Source: Halomonas lysinitropha
GTDB taxonomy: Bacteria; Pseudomonadota; Gammaproteobacteria; Pseudomonadales; Halomonadaceae
DNA: 64,000 nucleotides
Assembly: GCF_902500215.1 (NCBI RefSeq)
Contig: NZ_CABVOU010000021.1
Coordinates: 1 to 64,000 of the forward strand
Reading direction: 5' to 3'
Notes under the pieces: model-generated
Database searches by the model: none
Told to the model about the DNA's origin: nothing
What the model saw: the letters and a program-made list of their open reading frames with translations, nothing else
In this document: positions 56,925 to 64,000 of the stretch, piece by piece
Layout of the letters: each line of letters starts with the position of its first letter
Numbering within the stretch: position 1 is the stretch's first letter
Made by a program: the position numbers and the translations under genes

Positions 56925-56986
56925 ACACACGCGGCCTCTATGGGCCGACAGACGGACGCGCCGAATTTCAGCAAAGGACCCACCAC

Positions 56987-58246
56987 ATGCCCCAGTTGCA
57001 CATCACCCTGGTGACCGGCCGACCCGAGGCCAATCTGATCCCCCTGCTGCAACTTAAGCCCGAGCGAGTCTGCCTGGTGGCCAGTGAGCGAATGACCGAG
57101 GCCGCGGAGAGGCTTCACCTGCTGCTGAAGGATCAGTTGCCTGCCGGCACCGACATTCAAGTCAGGAAGGGACTGCCGGACACCGAGCCGCAGGCCATCA
57201 GTCAGTACGCCTTTGCCCTGGCTGATGAATTGGAGGCCAGCAAGTCCGCCGATCCTGGGCTGGCGATCACCTATGACCTGACCGGGGGCACCAAGCTGAT
57301 GGCGCTGCTCTTCCAGGAGGCGATGCGCTGTTGTGACGCCGAGATGATCTACACGAACTCGGATACCGGCTGCATCTATCATATGGGTGCCGAACTGCAG
57401 CCGGACAGCTTTCGCAGCGAGGCAATCGAGTCGGTGCTGGATGCCAATCTCTACCTGCACGCCAATGGCAAGCGCCTCCTGCGGAGCGCCTCGGATGAAG
57501 CTGCATGGCAGGAACAGGCGCGTTCCCGCAAGGCCCTGACCAAGCACCTTGCCCGCCATGCAGCCGAGCTCGATGGCCTGACCGGCCAGCTCAACTACTT
57601 GATCCAGGTATCACAAGGTGACAAGCCGGCGGTCATCCTTGAGGGCGACCGTCAGACGGGCCCACGACTCAATGACCAGGGCTGGCAGCAAAGCCTTTCT
57701 CATCCGCCGGGTGGGGACTGGAAGAAGGCGCTGACGCTGATGAATGAGGTCGGCGTGCTGGAGTGGTCACCATCGGCTCCCCGGGAGCTGCGTTTTCCAT
57801 TCCTGGATGGTGCCCTCTATCTCAGCGGGGGCTGGCTTGAGGAGTATGCCTGGCACTGCGCGCGAGATGCCGGCCTCGAGGACGTGCACTGCAGCGCACA
57901 GATCCTCGACGAAACCGGCCGCAAGAGCGATGTGCGCAACGAGTTTGACTGCCTGGTGGTACACCGTAATCGCATGCTGATCTTCGAGTGCAAGACCGCA
58001 AGGATGAAGGTCGAAGAGCGCGACCAGCAGGTGCTCCACAAGCTCAACAGCCTGACGGAGCAGTCGGCCGGCCTCTACGGCACCCGTGTTCTGCTGACCT
58101 CCGGCACCTTCGGTAGCAAGGAGCACCGCGACACTAACCTCAAGCGGGCGCAAAGCATGCAGGTCAAGGTCACGGAGGGCGCGGACCTCAAACAGCTGCC
58201 GGAGCGGATCAAGGGCTGGATGGAAACGGGAAAATGGTTCGTTTGA
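56987..58246 (+). CDS. Card1/Can2-type CARF nuclease (CARF + PD-(D/E)xK)
   Basis: 419 residues from ATG at 56987 (AAAGGAC upstream). CARF domain (about 1-150): HITLVTGRPEANLIPLL, LAITYDLTGGTKLMALLFQEAM, MIYTNSDTG. The C-terminal nuclease (about 290-419) has NEFDCLVVHRNRMLIFECKTAR, giving Asp321 and Glu-x-Lys at about 332-334. Such enzymes bind cA4 and degrade DNA and/or RNA, causing dormancy. It is the likely killing or arrest arm of this Cmr system; together with csx16 it forms an accessory operon opposite to cmr. Confidence 0.9.
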   Translation: MPQLHITLVTGRPEANLIPLLQLKPERVCLVASERMTEAAERLHLLLKDQLPAGTDIQVRKGLPDTEPQAISQYAFALADELEASKSADPGLAITYDLTGGTKLMALLFQEAMRCCDAEMIYTNSDTGCIYHMGAELQPDSFRSEAIESVLDANLYLHANGKRLLRSASDEAAWQEQARSRKALTKHLARHAAELDGLTGQLNYLIQVSQGDKPAVILEGDRQTGPRLNDQGWQQSLSHPPGGDWKKALTLMNEVGVLEWSPSAPRELRFPFLDGALYLSGGWLEEYAWHCARDAGLEDVHCSAQILDETGRKSDVRNEFDCLVVHRNRMLIFECKTARMKVEERDQQVLHKLNSLTEQSAGLYGTRVLLTSGTFGSKEHRDTNLKRAQSMQVKVTEGADLKQLPERIKGWMETGKWFV

Positions 58247-58435
58247 TCAAGGCAACATGAGCCGACGGATCAACTGCAACTGCTCTCATCGCTGTCGTGA
58301 TTCGGCGCTCTAGTCGCCCCACAGCCCCGCCAATCAAGCTGCTGAACGTTGTCGAACACCCGCTCCAGCGGCTCCACCTCATAGGCGGCAGCCCTGGACG
58401 TGTTGGATTCTGAATCGCCCCGCCTCTGATGCTGG
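58247..58435. other. Intergenic region after the CARF nuclease
   Basis: About 190 bases with no convincing gene; short minus-strand ORFs here lack family similarity. Confidence 0.35.
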
Positions 58436-58524
58436 TGTCCCGCCTGTCCCCTATGTCCCGATGGCTCAGTCACGGGGGGTCAGGCGGGACATGAGCGGGA
58501 CCAGGGGCCGTAACCCCTGTCCCG
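58436..58524. repeat. Cluster of TGTCCCG iterons, candidate replication site of the mobile element
   Basis: TGTCCC(G/C) occurs at 58436, 58445, 58454 and 58518, and its inverse CGGGAC at 58485 and 58496. CAGGGG and CCCCTG pair between 58502 and 58519. The cluster lies just downstream of the DUF927 gene, where P4-like elements often have iteron-type origin sequences. GGGACA also recurs inside the 5' part of that gene (60440-60465). Confidence 0.5.
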
Positions 58525-58569
58525 CTTGCCGCAGAAAAGCCACTAAGCAGGTCATCAAAACAAGATGAC

Positions 58570-60525
58570 TCACTCAGATGCCTCCACGTCATCAATTGGG
58601 CGGATCGCATACACGCGGGCGCGCCTGCCATCAATCCGCATGCGCACCGACCGAACACCCTCTTCTCGCTCGGCAATCCAGCCGGCAGTCTCCAGGGCGT
58701 CCAGCCCGCGGCGCAGGTCGAAACCATCCAGCGCTTCGCGCATGGCGGTGTTATTGAACAGATAGACCCGCCCCTTGTCTTCATCGCGCCACCAGCCAGC
58801 GCGATCACGTACCGGTACTGAGTTGCTTTTCAAGCTGCTGAACCGGGCGTCTCCGTGTCGCTCGATGAAACTGCGCACCTTGTCCAGAATTTGCTCGTGC
58901 TCGGTCTGCACGCTTCCCTGCCCGGCCTTCCAGGCGGTGAAAGCCTGGATGGCTGCCGCCAGCGCCTCACCCTCCTTCCAGCCGGTCAGCCCATACCGCG
59001 TGGCCTGCTCGCCGGCCAGGGCGATCAGTGCTAGCGTCTTGGCGGCACGACCTTGCAATCGGGTCGTGGCGGTGAAATCAGGATCTCGAGCGAAACGGTC
59101 CACCTCGCCGGCCAAGTCGATGTCATCGTGTACCAGTTGCTCGATGAAGGCGGGCCCAACATGGCCGTAGTGGTAGTCCACCTGGCTCTGGAGATGGTCC
59201 GCGAAGGCGCGGCCATCCGCCAGGTGATGCAGATTGTCGAAGGCCCCGTGCTGGCGCTTGGCCGGGACATCCAGCAGGCGAATGCTCTGTCCAGCCTTGG
59301 GGCGTTTCCCTGCCTCGCTCATGTGGGCAGCCAGGGTGTGCTCGCCGCTACTCAAAAGGGCGATACGCCAGCGGTGTGGGCGCCGGACGGTACCGCTGCG
59401 GCTGGCGCGTGTCTTGCCGGTGCCATTGAACAATGCGTAGATGGTCGCGCCGATCTCCCCGCCATCGGCTTCGCCTATCTCGTCCAGCACCAGGGCGGTA
59501 TCACTCAGCGCCGCGGCGATACCTTCCAACCCATTGCCGGTCGCTCGCCAGGTACGCATGAAGTCGGGACCGCCCCAGACGCTCGCCGCCACCTTCAGCG
59601 CCGTGGTCTTGCCATTGGACGAGTCCCCCACCAGATGGATGCCGGCAGAATGGCGATGGACCAGCTCCAGTAACGGCCCAGCCAAGGCCGTGGAAACGGC
59701 CAGTACCAGAATCGGGTTGCCGCGACACAAGACACCGATCTTGTCGCGCCAGCAATCCAGGGTGCTGGCAGTCGCGAAATCGTCCTGGGTGGCGAATTCG
59801 GACTGGAAGGTGATGTCGCTCGCCAGGGTAGCTGGCGCAATGGTCCGCCTGGGCATCACGAAAGCACGCCCTTCCTCCAAGGTGTGCCAGCCGACACGGC
59901 TTGCCGCGATCACACTGTTCTCGGGGGTAGACCGGGCCAACCACTTGTTAAGCAGCTTCTGGGCGTCGGGGTTGATCCGAACCCCCATGTCCAGCAGTTC
60001 GCCGCGCAGTTCCTCGCCGCTACCCTTGAGTAACCTCAGCGGCATGGCCCACTGGCGCCAGGGGCCGTAGAGCGGCTTGAAGCGCAGCAGCAGGCCATGA
60101 TTTTCGCCACGTTCATCGTGGGTCGCGGCCAAGCACTCGATGGGGCTGCATACCCACACATCATACGGCTCGGGGTCATGGCCACTCCTGGGCTGGCGCT
60201 GGCCGTGGTAGTACAGCCCCGGCAGCCCATACCGGGTGCGGGTCATATAAGTGGTGAAGGTCGGACGCCGGGGTTCCCTGACCCGCTCCGATGCGCCGTC
60301 GGCTTTCTGGTTAGGGTCCTCCTCATACCCCATCACGTTGTCGCTTACGGTGAAGGCTTCGTCCTGTGCGGGACAGAGCGCAGGTGCCTGTGGCCCGGTG
60401 GTGTCCCGGCTGTGAACCTTGTCCTTGCTGGGCCGGGACAGTCGGGACATCTGGGACATCTCGTTTGCGGTGGTGGTGAAATCGCCCATGCTGGCCACTC
60501 GCCCCATGTTTCCTAGCTTCTTCAT
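58570..60525 (-). CDS. DUF927 helicase-like replication protein of a P4-like element
   Basis: 651 residues from ATG at 60525 (AGGAGG upstream, ATGA overlap with the preceding gene). An N-terminal Ser/Pro-rich region is followed by the DUF927 core: SRVGWHTLEEGRAFVMP, HLVGDSSNGKTTALKVAASVW (Walker A about 345), DTALVLDEIGEADG (Walker B) and RIALLSSGEHTL (sensor). The C-terminus looks like a winged helix (ALDGFDLRRGLDALETAGWI). It is an ATPase thought to unwind DNA for element replication. Confidence 0.85.
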   Translation of the reverse strand: MKKLGNMGRVASMGDFTTTANEMSQMSRLSRPSKDKVHSRDTTGPQAPALCPAQDEAFTVSDNVMGYEEDPNQKADGASERVREPRRPTFTTYMTRTRYGLPGLYYHGQRQPRSGHDPEPYDVWVCSPIECLAATHDERGENHGLLLRFKPLYGPWRQWAMPLRLLKGSGEELRGELLDMGVRINPDAQKLLNKWLARSTPENSVIAASRVGWHTLEEGRAFVMPRRTIAPATLASDITFQSEFATQDDFATASTLDCWRDKIGVLCRGNPILVLAVSTALAGPLLELVHRHSAGIHLVGDSSNGKTTALKVAASVWGGPDFMRTWRATGNGLEGIAAALSDTALVLDEIGEADGGEIGATIYALFNGTGKTRASRSGTVRRPHRWRIALLSSGEHTLAAHMSEAGKRPKAGQSIRLLDVPAKRQHGAFDNLHHLADGRAFADHLQSQVDYHYGHVGPAFIEQLVHDDIDLAGEVDRFARDPDFTATTRLQGRAAKTLALIALAGEQATRYGLTGWKEGEALAAAIQAFTAWKAGQGSVQTEHEQILDKVRSFIERHGDARFSSLKSNSVPVRDRAGWWRDEDKGRVYLFNNTAMREALDGFDLRRGLDALETAGWIAEREEGVRSVRMRIDGRRARVYAIRPIDDVEASE

Positions 60526-60854
60526 GCCCGGCCCTCCTTCGCCTCGCGAATGGCGCTGCGAGCCGCGGCCCGCCAAGACCCCAGCAGCCGTGCGCAACGC
60601 GCAGCAATCGCCTTCTGGTCAGCCCTGGAGCAGCCGACAAGGGAAAGCAATTCCAGGACCCGCCTGATACGGTTGTACCGGCACCAATACGCGGCCTGGA
60701 AGAAGTGCGTCGGAATCGTGACACAGCGGCAGTGACGGCAATTCACGACGAACTGGCCACCCTGGCGGCGCAGGAAGATCTCCGCGGCCGCTTGCTGGAT
60801 GACACGATGCGGGTTGTGAACCGGGAGCCGATCTTGTTCAGTAATAGAGTTCAT
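60522..60854 (-). CDS. Small Cys-rich protein coupled to the DUF927 gene
   Basis: 110 residues, not recognised. VVNCRHCRCVTIP may be a metal site; the C-terminal half is basic and helical (AARCARLLGSWRAAARSAIREA). Start and stop overlap neighbours as ATGA, so it is translated as part of the alpA-DUF927 operon and may be an accessory replication factor. Confidence 0.6.
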   Translation of the reverse strand: MNSITEQDRLPVHNPHRVIQQAAAEIFLRRQGGQFVVNCRHCRCVTIPTHFFQAAYWCRYNRIRRVLELLSLVGCSRADQKAIAARCARLLGSWRAAARSAIREAKEGRA

Positions 60855-61150
60855 GAGGATGCCCTCCCTGCTTCAGCGGTCGAGGCAACACTTTCCGCCG
60901 CCTCCAGCCACTCGAGTACGTCTTTCAGGCGATAGCGCACGGACCGGCCACGCTTAACGAATCGCGGTGCCGGACGACCGAGCAAGCTGCCGGTCGTGCG
61001 CGCCTTGCGCGCCGTGGGCGGCTGCGCGGGGATGAGATGGGGGAAGACGGCCGCTTCAGGCAGCTCGATCAGTGCGGGATCGAAGCCGTCGCGGTAGCGG
61101 GCCAATGCACTGGCCAGAATGTTGCTGGGATCGGTTTGCTTGGTGGTCAT
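60851..61150 (-). CDS. AlpA/excisionase-like DNA-binding protein
   Basis: 99 residues with GGAGG upstream of ATG at 61150. The region GSLLGRPAPRFVKRGRSVRYRLKDVLEWLEA resembles the second half of AlpA/MerR-type excisionase domains (wing and recognition). Such proteins regulate integrases of P4-like elements. First gene of the coupled replication operon. Confidence 0.68.
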   Translation of the reverse strand: MTTKQTDPSNILASALARYRDGFDPALIELPEAAVFPHLIPAQPPTARKARTTGSLLGRPAPRFVKRGRSVRYRLKDVLEWLEAAESVASTAEAGRASS

Positions 61151-61242
61151 TGCAGCGCCTCCACGTGGCTCTTGTGGGTTGACGCTTGCAGGGTGGCTGA
61201 TCCCCAGTCAGGTGGGTTGCAGGTGCGAAATGCACATTGCAA

Positions 61243-62256
61243 TTATCGGCGCTTCTTGGCTTCCCACGCCTTGAGTGCATGGCTCACGACATCCTGCAGC
61301 TTTCGGTTGCCCATGTTCGTTACATCATCGGGCATCGAATCGAGCATGTCTTGAACGATGCGCGACATGTTTGGACGACCTCCATGCCAGTAACCATGGC
61401 CATGTTCGCTGGCATACAACTCCACCAACATGCCAAAGACTTCCAATAAGCGTTTTTCCTCGCCTTCGAAATCCTTTGTCGGGCCCAACTCTTCCAAGCT
61501 TTCAATGAAGCGATCAAGATTCTGACGTCGAACGACTATCTTGCTTTCTTTAGGCAAGCACTTGCTTTCGATCAAGTTATCAGCGCCTTTCGCATAATGG
61601 TCTAACATAAAATAACCCGAACTTACTTCGCATATTGCGTGCTTTGGTTCATTGATCTTGGCAGTAGGATCTTCATACAACGTACAGATGACGCTATCTC
61701 GCTCCACCCAAGCTGCTTCTTCTGGTTGAAAAAGTTCCAAAGTATATCCACCAATCATTTCTTGATACAGCTTCTTAACATCAGCACGTTCACCGGCCAT
61801 CAACGGCAAATCCCACACCCCCTCAATCTCGAAAAAATCATTATGCCAACCTACATATCTATCACTATAAATTTCCGAGCGTAGCGGTATAACCCTCAAG
61901 GACCCTGTTTCTATCGCCTCCTTTAGCTCGCTATCAAAAGACATGATTTCATCTAACGTCCAACCAAGAACTTTCCATGCCTTTTCCTCAAGCCGCTCAT
62001 CAAGAGTGCTTGTTGAATCTGATTTAACATCAGGAGGAACAAGCTTCACTTCTGTTCTCATCAGGCTGTCAAGTTGACCTCGCCTAGCGTAAGTCGGAGC
62101 TAGAAATAATACAGAGAGCTTCAAGTGTCGTTCCAACGCGAGCTGCAATACATCTTTGGGAGCCACTTGCTCTGATAGCAAAGCAGACAGATGCGAAGCG
62201 GCATCCTCAATCGTCAGCCACTCTTTTAAGCGATAAAGTTTTGTACTCATAGCCAT
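61243..62256 (-). CDS. Uncharacterised integrase-neighbour protein
   Basis: 337 residues from ATG at 62256 (AGGAG seven bases upstream). N-terminus LYRLKEWLTIEDAASHLSALLSE is HTH-like (WLTIEDAA); the middle has ERADVKKLYQEMIGGYTLELF; the C-terminal helix ends MGNRKLQDVVSHALKAWEAKKRR. Proteins of this general look often sit beside tyrosine integrases in integrative elements. Base composition is lower in GC than neighbours. Function unknown. Confidence 0.68.
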   Translation of the reverse strand: MAMSTKLYRLKEWLTIEDAASHLSALLSEQVAPKDVLQLALERHLKLSVLFLAPTYARRGQLDSLMRTEVKLVPPDVKSDSTSTLDERLEEKAWKVLGWTLDEIMSFDSELKEAIETGSLRVIPLRSEIYSDRYVGWHNDFFEIEGVWDLPLMAGERADVKKLYQEMIGGYTLELFQPEEAAWVERDSVICTLYEDPTAKINEPKHAICEVSSGYFMLDHYAKGADNLIESKCLPKESKIVVRRQNLDRFIESLEELGPTKDFEGEEKRLLEVFGMLVELYASEHGHGYWHGGRPNMSRIVQDMLDSMPDDVTNMGNRKLQDVVSHALKAWEAKKRR

Positions 62257-62416
62257 TACGCGACTCCTGACACGCCCTTGGAGAAGCAGCTGGCAGGCTG
62301 GGTGGAATCGCAATGTTTCGAAGGTACTGCCATAGCCAGCTTGGATCATCGGGCTCACGAAATTGCGCAAGCTATTCGATTATCTTCCCCGGTGTATTGC
62401 CGTACGGCACCTCCTC

Positions 62417-63001
62417 TCAGCTTTTGGCCACATGGACGTCCTCAAGGAACTCCCTATTGGAGACATCTTGTGCCTCTGCTGCGACGATTGTTTCAGTGCT
62501 CAGCCTCGGCGCCCTTCGGGCGAATGCTTCAACGATGTCGCGCTTGTGGTCTGGGGCCAGGTGCGCATAGTGCGCGATGGTCGTCTGAATGTCAGCGTGG
62601 GCCATCAGCTTGGACACTGCCAATAGATCGGCGCCTGCCATGACCAGTTGTGACGCGAAGTTGTGCCGTAAGGTGTAGAGCTGCAAGTCATTGGGCAGAC
62701 CACCGGACTTGCGAACAGCCGCCCAGGGCTTTTGCATCGCTGTCGGCGCCATTCGCTTGCCAGTGACCGGTGACGGGAACACCAGGTCGACCTTCGGTTC
62801 ACCCTGCTGCTTCCACCAGCCCTTGAGCACGTCCACGGCCGCACCTGACAGAGGGAAGGTCTGCGGCTCGGGGCGCTTGTGGGCAGTTTTCTCGATGGTG
62901 TAGCGCGTCAATCTGTATGAGAAGCCAGCGACAATCTGGATGAGAAATCGGTGTCGCGGCCCTGCTCCTTTTTTAAGCTCCCTCCCCTGGTAGGCAAGCG
63001 G
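62417..63001 (-). pseudogene. Tyrosine integrase, C-terminal fragment cut by IS21
   Basis: About 195 residues of the catalytic domain: PEPQTFPLSGAAVDVLKGWW, LYTLRHNFASQLVMAGADL (Arg of the HxxR box, with Tyr where His is usual), LMAHADIQTTIAHYAHLAP (His and the nucleophile Tyr). The N-terminal core-binding domain and the first catalytic Arg region are missing, and reading upstream enters the IS21 element at about 63002. The element can no longer integrate or excise with its own enzyme. Confidence 0.82.
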
Positions 63002-63851
63002 TGTCATTCGTGGCCGTGTCGCCCGTGTCGCTGAGCGACACGGAGTGGCTTGTCTTGAGTGTCGCGCATGTTGCCGGCCGTCCTTGCGAGCGCTTGGTCT
63101 CCATCGCGGTCCGGCGTCGATAGCTGTCGACGTTGAGCTCGAAGAGGGTGGCGTGGTGGACCAGGCGGTCGACGGCGGCCAACGTCATGGCGGGATCCGG
63201 GAAGATCTTGCCCCACTCGCCGAACGGCTGGTTGGCGGTGATCAGCAGCGAGCGTTGCTCGTAGCGGGCGCTGATCAGTTCGAACAAGACGCTGGTCTCG
63301 GCCTGGTCCTTGGCGACGTAGGCGAGGTCATCGAGGATCAGCAGATGGTACTTGTCGAGCTTGGCGATGGCGGCCTCGAGGGTGAGCTCCCGACGAGCCA
63401 CCTGAAGCCGCTGCACCAGGTCGGTGGTGCGGGTGTAGAGCACTCGATAACCCGCCTCCACCAGGGCCAGGCCGATGGCCGCCGCCAGATGGCTCTTGCC
63501 CCCGCCGGGAGGGCCGAACAGGATCAGGTTGGCGCCTTCGTCGAGCCAGCGGTCGCCGCTGGTCAAGGCCCTCACCTGGGCCTGGGAGACCATCGGCACC
63601 GCGGTGAAGTCGAAGTTGTCGAGGGTCTTGCCCGGCGGCAGCCGGGCATCGGTCAAGTGGCGTTCGAGCCGGCGCCGGGCCCGCTCGGCAAGTTCGTGTT
63701 CGGCGAGCGTGGCCAGCAGCCTCGCTGCCGGCCACCCCTCCTGATCGGCCTGGTCGGCGAAGCGCGACCACACCGCCTTGATGGTGGGCAGGCGCAGGTC
63801 GGTGAGCATCAGGGTGAGCCGTGCGGCGTCGGTCGTCGAGGAAGGGTTCAT
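62973..63851 (-). CDS. istB: IS21-family helper ATPase IstB
   Basis: 292 residues. Walker A LILFGPPGGGKSHLAAAIG near residue 115, Walker B HLLILDDLAY, sensor LLITANQPFGEW and the ending VDSYRRRTAME, all typical of the DnaC-like IstB that assists IstA transposase. The last residues (TACLPGEGA) appear to read past the IS end into flanking DNA. ATG overlaps the istA stop. Confidence 0.93.
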   Translation of the reverse strand: MNPSSTTDAARLTLMLTDLRLPTIKAVWSRFADQADQEGWPAARLLATLAEHELAERARRRLERHLTDARLPPGKTLDNFDFTAVPMVSQAQVRALTSGDRWLDEGANLILFGPPGGGKSHLAAAIGLALVEAGYRVLYTRTTDLVQRLQVARRELTLEAAIAKLDKYHLLILDDLAYVAKDQAETSVLFELISARYEQRSLLITANQPFGEWGKIFPDPAMTLAAVDRLVHHATLFELNVDSYRRRTAMETKRSQGRPATCATLKTSHSVSLSDTGDTATNDTACLPGEGA

Positions 63852-64000
63852 GCCACCCCTCCCATCGCCGGGCGGTCCATCAGCGCGTCATAGATCCCCA
63901 GCGACACCAGTCGCACCTCGACGCGGGGCAGCTCGCTCGGGGAAGGACCGAAACGCGCTCGCAGCGCGTCGAGGTTCGGCAACTCGCCGGCCTCGAGCAG
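63002..64000 (-). mobile_element. IS21-family insertion sequence, right end and part of body
   Basis: istB plus the istA end, arranged istA-istB with ATGA overlap. The outer end is probably TGTCATTCGTGGCC at 63002, followed by nested terminal repeats (GTGTCGC at about 63017 and 63027, CGACAC at 63034). The other end is beyond the window. Target duplication cannot be checked. Confidence 0.75.
63848..64000 (-). CDS. istA: IS21-family transposase IstA, C-terminal end
   Basis: Only about 50 residues are in the window, ending YDALMDRPAMGGVA with TGA inside the istB ATG. The position and overlap are the standard IS21 arrangement. Confidence 0.8.
   Translation of the reverse strand: MLEAGELPNLDALRARFGPSPSELPRVEVRLVSLGIYDALMDRPAMGGVA

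Noticed and set aside
58270..58473. Small minus-strand ORF downstream of the CARF nuclease
   Set aside because: No recognisable content and it runs into the iteron cluster.
22435..62400. Whole 40-kb stretch as a single island inserted at tRNA-Pro
   Set aside because: No duplicated tRNA 3' end was found near the integrase fragment, and the sensor and restriction genes may be separate acquisitions.

Overview
The window is a high-GC gammaproteobacterial chromosome segment. Gene content and protein wording look like Halomonas or a close relative (Halomonadaceae). Supporting blocks are rluD-pgeF opposite bamD, ribF-ileS-lspA-fkpB-ispH next to a type IV pilus minor-pilin cluster, and rplU-rpmA-obgE-proB opposite ispB. 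The assignment is by recognition of protein families only; no search was run.

Region 1 (1-22.5 kb) is core chromosome: pgeF (partial), rluD, bamD, an orphan BrnA-like antitoxin, nadE, a PP0621-type membrane zinc-finger protein, a pilin cluster (fimT, pilX, pilW, pilV, second fimT, pilE; the middle is clearly AT-richer than its surroundings), ispH, fkpB, lspA, ileS, ribF, murJ, rpsT, proB, obgE, rpmA, rplU, ispB and tRNA-Pro(CGG). Several intergenic gaps carry REP-like palindromes.

Region 2 (22.5-29.8 kb), just past tRNA-Pro, is a plastic zone. It holds decayed sequence, a secreted Gly-rich protein with a duplicated module, a umuC 3' fragment, an SRAP (YedK/HMCES-type) protein and a large PAS/GAF/GGDEF/EAL sensor.

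Region 3 (29.9-42.7 kb) is a nested defence island on the plus strand. A type I restriction system (hsdM, hsdS ... hsdR) has a DUF262/DUF1524 GmrSD-like protein, a DarT-DarG toxin-antitoxin pair and an uncharacterised HTH/coiled-coil protein between hsdS and hsdR. A YgjP-type metallopeptidase is translationally coupled to hsdR.

Region 4 (42.8-58.3 kb) is a type III-B (Cmr) CRISPR-Cas locus. Two arrays (15 and 13 repeats) flank a minus-strand block: CARF ring-nuclease family gene, cmr1, cas10, cmr3, cmr4, cmr5, cmr6, cas6. Cas10 has an intact GGDD palm and no HD domain, so interference probably runs through cyclic oligoadenylates. A plus-strand pair, csx16 and a Card1/Can2-type CARF nuclease, lies further right. 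Both arrays have a matching leader on their right side with a TTGACC-N17-CAGGAT promoter and a boxA-like element, so both are transcribed on the minus strand. No cas1 is present, and the only adaptation gene is a short cas2-like ORF hidden between array 2 and a Toprim gene.

Region 5 (55.3-64 kb) is the skeleton of a P4-like integrative element: Toprim protein, DUF927 helicase-like protein, small coupled ORF, AlpA-like regulator, unknown 337-aa protein and an integrase C-terminal fragment cut by an IS21-family insertion. The CRISPR accessory genes sit between the two replication genes, so the type III-B system looks like cargo, or a former neighbour, of this element, now stranded by the IS.
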